From NCBI GenBank assembly GCA_903862375.1, contig CAIOXR010000082.1:1-5778 (forward strand): a stretch of 5,778 nucleotides of DNA. The letters are read 5' to 3'. Source of the DNA: an uncultured bacterium. Its GTDB lineage: Bacteria; Patescibacteriota; Minisyncoccia; Phycocordibacterales; UBA9973. Below the pieces are notes generated by a model. It was given only the letters and a program-made list of their open reading frames with translations, did no database searches and was not told the origin of the DNA. Shown piece after piece: positions 1 to 3,967 of the stretch; within the stretch, counting starts at the first letter, position 1, and each line of letters starts with the position of its first letter. Position numbers and translations under genes: made by a program.

Positions 1-38
1 CATCATCTAAATTTGGTTTATACTTTAATAATTATTTA

Positions 39-2048
39 TTATATTAATTCGTAGTCTATAGTTTTCTTATTCATATCTGCGCCTCGAACTTTGAATTTAA
101 CTTTATCTCCTAGCGTATATCTCTTGTGAGTTTTTTGTCCTCTTATACTCATAAACTTTTTATCAAAGATATAGTAATCACTCTTTAGATCTCGCATACG
201 AACCATACCTTCACACTTAGTTTCTTTGTCTTCTATGTATAGGCCCCACTCAGTCACACCTGTGATAATACCTTCAAAACTCTGTCCAACTCTCTTAGAC
301 ATATATTCTACTTGTTTGTATTTTATAGATGCACGTTCGGCTTCAGCTGCTTCTTTCTCTTGGCTTGAAGCTTCTTCACTCATATGTTGATACTCATACC
401 ACTTTTCTTTTGGTATAGCTTTATCTGCTAAAAATTCTTTCAAAAGTCTATGTACTATCACGTCAGGATATCTTCTGATCGGGGAAGTGAAGTGTGTATA
501 GAATTTAAACCCAAGTCCGTAGTGCCCGATATTCTTTGTCGAGTATATAGCTTTAGCCATAGTCCTTATGATAGCAGTATGGACTGTATCGCGAAGGGGA
601 TTGTGTTCAAGCTTTCTTATTAGATTATTTATTTCCATTGATGGTATTAATCCATCTTTTAATTTTAGGTGGTACCCAAGCTTCTTCAGGAAATTTGCTA
701 AGTCCTGCATCTTTTCTTTATTTGGCAAATCATGAATTCGATATAAGAATACACTTTCTTTACCTTTTTTCTTTTTAGACATATATTCAGCGACACGACG
801 ATTCGCAAGTAGCATGAATTCTTCTACAAGTTTATTCGTATCTCCACGTTCTTTTGTGTAGACAGATACTGGTACTCCTTTATCATCGAGTTTGAATTTA
901 ACTTCAGCTTGTTCGAGCATTATAGCTCCTTCATCAAATCTTTTCTTTAAAAGCTTTTTAGCTATTGAGTTTAGAGTAGAGAGTTCAAAATAGAAAGTTC
1001 CTTTTTTATCATCGAGCACTTTTTGAGCATTTTCATAAGTGAATCTTTTATCTGAGTGTATGATAGTCTCGCCAAACCATTCACTATAAGTTTCACCATT
1101 ATTATTTATCTCAAAAATTGCTGAGAATGTAAGTCTATCAACATTTGGATTTAAACTACATAAACCATTAGAAAGTTCTTCTGGAAGCATAGGTATAGTC
1201 CTGTCTACTAGATATACAGAAGTACCTCTCTTTTGAGCCTCCTCATCTAAAGGTGTTTTAAGCTTTACATAGTGTGATACATCGGCGATATGTATTCCTA
1301 CTTCATAATTTCCATTTAATAGTTTTTTAAAAGAGATAGCATCATCGAAATCTTTTGCATCTATCGGATCGATAGTGAAAGTAGTCACATCACGCATATC
1401 ACGACGACTTTTAAAGTCAGATTCTTTTATACCATCTTTGGCAATTTGTTTGGCTTCATCTTCTACTACAGAAGGGAAGATAGATGAAAATCCTTTCTCA
1501 AGTGCTATCGCTTCCATCTCAGCATTATGTTCCATAGGCATACCTAAGACCTTACTCACTTCTCCTATTGGAGCTTTCTTCGCATCTTTCCAGTCGGTAA
1601 TTAATACAAATATCTTTTGACCAATCTTTGCCCCTGCAAGTTTATTCTCAGGTATGATGATATCTGCATACATTCGTAAATCGCTTGGGACTAAAAAGTA
1701 AGTATCACTTTCTTTTTCAAGTACACCACTGTATCCTTTTTTCGAACGACGTAAAATTTCCCTAACTTCACCAGTTTGGGTATAGCTTGTTCTTTTAGGG
1801 TGTAGAAGTATTTTAACTGTATCTAAGTGGCAAGCAGTATGAAGGAAGCTGTGCTCTATCTCTACCACATCATCTGTACCCTTTATGCGGACACTGCCTA
1901 TACCTTTATGAGAGATAGTTATAATACCTTCTATGTATTTATCAGGACTAGAATTTACCTTAGTTTCTTTATGTTTTTCCGGCCTAGAATTAGTATTTAA
2001 TTTAATCGAATTTTTATTATTTCTTTTGTTATTATTGTAGTTTTTCAC
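39..2048 (-). CDS. rnr: RNase R-type 3'-5' exoribonuclease (RNB family), compact form
   Basis: A hydrolytic 3'-5' exoribonuclease of the RNase II/R family, acting in the cytoplasm on structured RNA, mRNA fragments and rRNA. The 669 residues comprise an Asn/Lys-rich, probably disordered tail (1-36), two cold-shock-like OB folds (about 38-100 and 104-170), the RNB catalytic domain (about 209-540) and a C-terminal S1 domain (about 585-668). The metal-binding motif DPIDAKDFDD is intact: D227, D233, D235 and D236 correspond to E. coli RNase II D201, D207, D209 and D210. The conserved FTSPIRRYPD block (520-529) supplies the active-site arginine, R525. The protein is shorter than E. coli RNase R (813 aa): it lacks the N-terminal helix-turn-helix domain and the Lys-rich C-terminal tail. 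Two OB folds plus S1 and substrate-range precedent favour RNase R over RNase II. The start is GTG (CAC at 2046-2048 on the plus strand); the next methionine is M125, inside the second OB fold. The gene is transcribed divergently from rpsP. Confidence 0.95.
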   Translation of the reverse strand: MKNYNNNKRNNKNSIKLNTNSRPEKHKETKVNSSPDKYIEGIITISHKGIGSVRIKGTDDVVEIEHSFLHTACHLDTVKILLHPKRTSYTQTGEVREILRRSKKGYSGVLEKESDTYFLVPSDLRMYADIIIPENKLAGAKIGQKIFVLITDWKDAKKAPIGEVSKVLGMPMEHNAEMEAIALEKGFSSIFPSVVEDEAKQIAKDGIKESDFKSRRDMRDVTTFTIDPIDAKDFDDAISFKKLLNGNYEVGIHIADVSHYVKLKTPLDEEAQKRGTSVYLVDRTIPMLPEELSNGLCSLNPNVDRLTFSAIFEINNNGETYSEWFGETIIHSDKRFTYENAQKVLDDKKGTFYFELSTLNSIAKKLLKKRFDEGAIMLEQAEVKFKLDDKGVPVSVYTKERGDTNKLVEEFMLLANRRVAEYMSKKKKGKESVFLYRIHDLPNKEKMQDLANFLKKLGYHLKLKDGLIPSMEINNLIRKLEHNPLRDTVHTAIIRTMAKAIYSTKNIGHYGLGFKFYTHFTSPIRRYPDVIVHRLLKEFLADKAIPKEKWYEYQHMSEEASSQEKEAAEAERASIKYKQVEYMSKRVGQSFEGIITGVTEWGLYIEDKETKCEGMVRMRDLKSDYYIFDKKFMSIRGQKTHKRYTLGDKVKFKVRGADMNKKTIDYELI

Positions 2049-2054
2049 AATGTC

Positions 2055-2063
2055 AGTATAGCA
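2055..2063 (-). promoter_or_regulatory. Extended -10 promoter of rnr, predicted leaderless
   Basis: Reading the minus strand, TGC (2063-2061) directly precedes TATACT (2060-2055), an extended -10 element matching TATAAT at five of six bases. Six bases separate it from the GTG start, so a transcript beginning seven bases after the hexamer would start on the G of GTG. No Shine-Dalgarno sequence lies upstream of the GTG. No good -35 box was found at 16-18 bp spacing, which is tolerable for an extended -10 promoter. This is a prediction from sequence only. Confidence 0.5.
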
Positions 2064-2172
2064 CAGAAATGATAATGATATTAATATTGCGAGATAATAT
2101 CCTATGATTAAATTGTGTTAATTTTATAAATTATATTTGATTCTTAGCAATATGTGTTATGCAAGATAGTGC

Positions 2173-2201
2173 TTGCTCCTTTTACATCTTTATGGTAGGA
2201 T
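2173..2201 (+). promoter_or_regulatory. Predicted promoter of rpsP
   Basis: TTGCTC (2173-2178), a 17-bp spacer and TAGGAT (2196-2201) preceded by TGG (2193-2195). The -10 hexamer matches the consensus at four of six bases, but the TGN extension supports it. The predicted transcript start (about 2208) is only three bases before the ATG. AGGA (2197-2200) could instead be a Shine-Dalgarno sequence with a long ten-base spacer. In that case the true promoter lies further upstream in the AT-rich divergent spacer. Confidence 0.4.
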
Positions 2202-2210
2202 ATTTTACAT

Positions 2211-2516
2211 ATGTTAAAGATAAGATTACAAAGAACAGGGCGTAAGAATGATCCGAGCTTTCGTGTACTTTTAACAGATTCTAAGAATTCTGCTAAAAGT
2301 GGAAAGTTTAAGGAAATTCTAGGCTCATACAATTTAAAGAAAGGTGAAGTTATATTTAAAGCAGACCGCATAGCTTACTGGATAAGTAATGGAGCTCAGA
2401 CCTCAGATACAGTCCATAACTTTTTAGTTAAACAAAAATTAGTTGCCGGAAAAATGAAGAATGTTCTCTCAAAGAAATCTCCAACGAAAGCACGTAAGGA
2501 ACTTAAAAAAGCTTAA
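2211..2516 (+). CDS. rpsP: 30S ribosomal protein S16
   Basis: A structural protein of the small ribosomal subunit that binds the 5' and central domains of 16S rRNA and is important for 30S assembly. The 101-residue product starts MLKIRLQRTGRKNDPSFR, the family's hallmark N-terminal strand. It continues with the LTDS.....SGKF.EILGSYN pattern (about 21-41), the DRIAYWISNGAQTSDTV block (52-68) that defines S16, and a basic Lys-rich tail ending KELKKA. Its length is normal to slightly long for bacterial S16; the extra residues are the basic tail. The ATG is the only sensible start because the conserved MLKIRL begins there. A strong terminator follows two bases after the stop, so this gene appears to be transcribed alone and not as the head of a khpA-trmD operon. 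Confidence 0.97.
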   Translation: MLKIRLQRTGRKNDPSFRVLLTDSKNSAKSGKFKEILGSYNLKKGEVIFKADRIAYWISNGAQTSDTVHNFLVKQKLVAGKMKNVLSKKSPTKARKELKKA

Positions 2517-2517
2517 C

Positions 2518-2550
2518 AAAAAATTCTCCAATAATATTGGGGAATTTTTT
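2518..2550 (+). terminator. Intrinsic terminator of rpsP
   Basis: A 12-bp stem, left arm AAATTCTCCAAT (2521-2532) and right arm ATTGGGGAATTT (2536-2547), closes a three-base AAT loop, with one T:G wobble. The right arm runs into a T tract ending at 2550. The matching A run at 2518-2520 could make it work in both directions, though no minus-strand gene lies to its right here. It sits immediately after the rpsP stop codon. Confidence 0.88.
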
Positions 2551-2573
2551 GTATTATAATTTCATATTTTGTC

Positions 2574-2603
2574 TTGCATAAAAAAAGCTCTATATGGTAT
2601 ATT
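2574..2603 (+). promoter_or_regulatory. Predicted promoter of khpA (-35 and extended -10)
   Basis: TTGCAT (2574-2579), an 18-bp spacer and TATATT (2598-2603) preceded by TGG (2595-2597). This is the best-looking promoter in the window: four of six -35 bases, five of six -10 bases and a TGN extension. It begins 24 bases after the rpsP terminator, as expected if khpA is transcribed separately. The predicted start is G2609 or G2610, giving a leader of about 59 nt. Confidence 0.6.
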
Positions 2604-2609
2604 ATATAG

Positions 2610-2636
2610 GTGCAGGTTGTAGTCGATACACTGCAT
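2610..2636 (+). promoter_or_regulatory. Hairpin at the predicted 5' end of the khpA leader
   Basis: TGCAG (2611-2615) pairs with CTGCA (2631-2635), and TGTA (2618-2621) pairs with TACA (2627-2630). A two-base GT bulge interrupts the left arm and the loop is GTCGA; a G:T wobble extends the base. The stem starts at the predicted transcript start and no T tract follows, so it is not a terminator. A 5' stabilising hairpin or a regulatory leader is possible. No known riboswitch or protein-binding leader class is recognised. About 32 AT-rich bases without a Shine-Dalgarno sequence separate it from the start codon. Confidence 0.4.
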
Positions 2637-2668
2637 AAGAATTATGATTAATTACTAAATACTATTAT

Positions 2669-3034
2669 ATGATGGCAGATGATAAAGCATTTTTAGAGTA
2701 TATCGTTAAGGCCCTAGTGGATAACCCAAACGATGTGAAGATAGATAGGACAGTAGATGAAATGGGTGTTCTTATTACAATGACAGTAAACAGTGCAGAT
2801 ATGGGTAAGATTATAGGTCGCCAAGGGAATACAGCAAAGGCTATCCGTACATTACTCCGTGTTATCGGTATGAAGAATAATGCTCGTGTTAACTTAAAGA
2901 TTAACGAACCAGAAGGGGGTAGAGTTATGCCTGAGCATACAGAAAGACCTGAAACCCAAGCTCCAGTATCTATGTCAGCAAGTGAAGCTTCAAAATCAGT
3001 AGACGCAGCGCTTGATGATTTAAAAGGAATTTAA
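2669..3034 (+). CDS. khpA: KhpA family KH-domain RNA-binding protein
   Basis: A small single-KH-domain RNA-binding protein (COG1837 type). In Gram-positive bacteria KhpA pairs with KhpB/EloR and affects sRNA and mRNA binding and cell elongation; the role in this organism is inferred. The core is residues 1-84: an N-terminal helix (DDKAFLEYIVKALVDNP), a strand with DRTVDEMGVLITMTV, then the KH signature MGKIIGRQGNTAKAIRTLL with the GxxG loop G50-R-Q-G53, and a final strand ending VNLKINEPEGG. An added tail of about 37 residues (85-121) is rich in Ser, Ala, Pro, Glu and Asp and is probably disordered; many family members stop near 75-80 residues. Two ATGs in tandem (2669 and 2672) are both possible starts; the second gives MADDKAF, the more usual N-terminus. 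No Shine-Dalgarno sequence is visible. It lies between rpsP and trmD, its usual neighbourhood. Confidence 0.93.
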   Translation: MMADDKAFLEYIVKALVDNPNDVKIDRTVDEMGVLITMTVNSADMGKIIGRQGNTAKAIRTLLRVIGMKNNARVNLKINEPEGGRVMPEHTERPETQAPVSMSASEASKSVDAALDDLKGI

Positions 3035-3059
3035 TAATTTTAAATTATATATAAGTTAT

Positions 3060-3101
3060 AAGAAATGCCTGAAGTTTCATTCGGGCATTTCTTGTGTTAT
3101 T
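3060..3101 (+). terminator. Intrinsic terminator of khpA
   Basis: A 14-bp stem, AAGAAATGCCTGAA (3060-3073) with TTCGGGCATTTCTT (3080-3093), has one T:G wobble and a six-base loop GTTTCA. It is followed by a T-rich but interrupted tail (GTGTTATT). It lies 25 bases after the khpA stop. The U tract is weaker than at the other two terminators, so some read-through into trmD is plausible. It overlaps the predicted trmD promoter. Confidence 0.8.
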
Positions 3102-3103
3102 AT
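3075..3103 (+). promoter_or_regulatory. Predicted promoter of trmD, embedded in the khpA terminator
   Basis: TTTCAT (3075-3080), a 17-bp spacer and TATTAT (3098-3103) preceded by TGT (3095-3097). The -10 matches the consensus at five of six bases. The -35-like element occupies the loop of the upstream terminator. Six bases separate the -10 from the ATG at 3110, so the transcript is predicted to start on the A of ATG, the same geometry as for rnr. No Shine-Dalgarno sequence precedes the ATG. Confidence 0.55.
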
Positions 3104-3109
3104 GAATTT

Positions 3110-3853
3110 ATGAAATTTCATATTATTACTTTATTCCCAAATATGTTTGATTCTTATTTAGGAGAATCTATTTTAGGAAGAGCTATCAAACAAAAGAAAA
3201 TTTCTGTTACTTTTGTAAACCCTAGAAACTTTGTTTCAGGTAAATATAAAAAGATTTGGCCAGATGGTAATGTTTCTCGTCAGATAGATGAGCGTCCTTA
3301 TAGTGGAGGTCCGGGTATGATAATGATGGCAGAGCCTATTCTTAAGGCTGTAGAAAAAGTAAGGACTTCAATTATGAAGCGATTTTCTAAGTCCTCGGAT
3401 GGGGGAGGACAAGGTACCAGACTTGAAAAAACGCTTCATAATTTACGTCCTAAGATACTAGTTATTAATTTTATTCCTTCTGCAGAAAAGTTTACAACGA
3501 ATATAGCCAAAAATATTTCTAAAAAATATACTGATGTCATTTTAATATGTGGAAGGTACGAAGGTATCGATGCTCGAGTAGATAAAATTTTAAAAACAAC
3601 TAAATATTCGATAGGGGATTATGTTCTTACTGGTGGTGAGATTCCGGCTATGATTCTGATAGATTCTGTTTCTCGTCAGATAGAAGGAGTACTGGGTAAT
3701 TTTGATTCTCGAGAAGAAGAAAGAGTTTCAAGTAGTGAAGTGTATACTCGTCCTGAAGTCCTAATACATAATAAAAAGAAATATAAAGTCCCCAGTGTTC
3801 TTCTTTCTGGAGATCATAAAAAGATAGAAGAGTGGAAAAATTTAACAAAATAA
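3110..3853 (+). CDS. trmD: tRNA (guanine-N1-)-methyltransferase TrmD, divergent short form
   Basis: A SPOUT-class methyltransferase that uses S-adenosylmethionine to make m1G37 next to the anticodon of tRNAs reading CUN, CCN and CGG codons, which prevents +1 frameshifting. The 247-residue product starts MKFHIITLFPNMFDSYLGES, the family N-terminus. Then come DERPYSGGPGM (60-70), the trefoil-knot segments ICGRYEGIDARV (146-157) and YSIGDYVLTGGE (166-177), R189 (E. coli R154), EGVLG (192-196) and VYTRPEVL (211-218). Three features are odd. E204 stands where the catalytic Asp169 of E. coli aligns without gaps. The YLSPQG cofactor loop reads NFIPSA (120-125) after an insertion of about 24 residues (about 85-112). 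The protein ends at SGDHKKIEEWKNLTK, without the C-terminal helices of the E. coli enzyme. An earlier ATG at 3065 was rejected because it lies inside the khpA terminator stem and adds residues foreign to the family. Confidence 0.93.
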   Translation: MKFHIITLFPNMFDSYLGESILGRAIKQKKISVTFVNPRNFVSGKYKKIWPDGNVSRQIDERPYSGGPGMIMMAEPILKAVEKVRTSIMKRFSKSSDGGGQGTRLEKTLHNLRPKILVINFIPSAEKFTTNIAKNISKKYTDVILICGRYEGIDARVDKILKTTKYSIGDYVLTGGEIPAMILIDSVSRQIEGVLGNFDSREEERVSSSEVYTRPEVLIHNKKKYKVPSVLLSGDHKKIEEWKNLTK

Positions 3854-3879
3854 TATTTAGTTAAATTTCCACATTTTTT
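3832..3879 (+). terminator. Intrinsic terminator of trmD, overlapping its stop codon
   Basis: GTGGAAAAATTTAAC (3832-3846) pairs with GTTAAATTTCCAC (3860-3872) as 13 base pairs with a two-A bulge. The 13-base loop contains the trmD TAA stop codon. A run of six T (3874-3879) follows. The left arm lies within the last codons of trmD, so a translating ribosome would have to clear the end of the gene before the hairpin forms. Confidence 0.85.
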
Positions 3880-3881
3880 CC

Positions 3882-3910
3882 TTTCATTCCCTGTATATAT
3901 ATGTTAAAAT
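3882..3910 (+). promoter_or_regulatory. Predicted promoter of the surface protein gene
   Basis: TTTCAT (3882-3887), a 17-bp spacer and TAAAAT (3905-3910) preceded by TGT (3902-3904). The -35 element and spacing are identical to those predicted for trmD, and the -10 matches the consensus at five of six bases. The element begins two bases after the trmD terminator T tract. The predicted start is near 3917, giving a leader of about 51 nt. The region is very AT-rich, so chance matches are easy. Confidence 0.5.
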
Positions 3911-3913
3911 AAA

Positions 3914-3950
3914 TTAGATAAAATCTACTTCTTTTCTATATTTTATCTAA
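3914..3950 (+). promoter_or_regulatory. Perfect inverted repeat in the surface-gene leader
   Basis: TTAGATAAAAT (3914-3924) and ATTTTATCTAA (3940-3950) are perfect 11-base inverted repeats around a 15-base pyrimidine-rich loop. Only three bases are beyond the predicted transcript start, so at least eight pairs would form at the mRNA 5' end. No T tract follows, so this is not a second terminator. It could be a 5' stabilising stem, an RNA control element or a DNA operator. Its AT-only stem, apart from one G:C pair, makes it weak thermodynamically. No Shine-Dalgarno sequence occurs between it and the ATG. Confidence 0.45.
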
Positions 3951-3967
3951 AATATTTAAATAAAATA

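Noticed and set aside
1375..1620. Open frame of 81 codons on the plus strand inside rnr
   Set aside because: It lies antisense to the conserved RNB domain, has no promoter or family resemblance, and is a shadow of rnr.
2077..2101. GATATTA/TAATATC inverted repeat in the divergent spacer
   Set aside because: Seven AT-rich bases with an 11-base gap occur often by chance in this composition; there is no second copy nearby.
2146..2177. Inverted repeats AGCAA/TTGCT and GCAAG/CTTGC near the rpsP promoter as an operator or leader
   Set aside because: Arms of only five bases with two competing pairings; with the predicted start at about 2208 they would be DNA-level only. Not distinguishable from chance.
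2144..2371. Open frame of 75 codons on the minus strand across the start of rpsP
   Set aside because: It is antisense to the conserved N-terminus of S16 and looks like no known protein.
2644..2658. Four-codon upstream frame (ATG ATT AAT TAC TAA) in the khpA leader
   Set aside because: It has no Shine-Dalgarno sequence, is out of frame with khpA, and is easily expected by chance in AT-rich DNA.
2604..2668. Riboswitch upstream of khpA
   Set aside because: A single small hairpin in under 60 bases matches no riboswitch class I recognise and has no following terminator or sequestered Shine-Dalgarno sequence.
3065..3109. Longer trmD starting at the ATG at 3065
   Set aside because: The extra 15 codons fall inside the khpA terminator hairpin and the trmD promoter, and TrmD proteins begin at the MKFHIITLFP methionine.
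3648..3848. Open frame on the minus strand opposite the trmD 3' end
   Set aside because: It is antisense to conserved TrmD motifs and its composition is that of a reverse-strand shadow.
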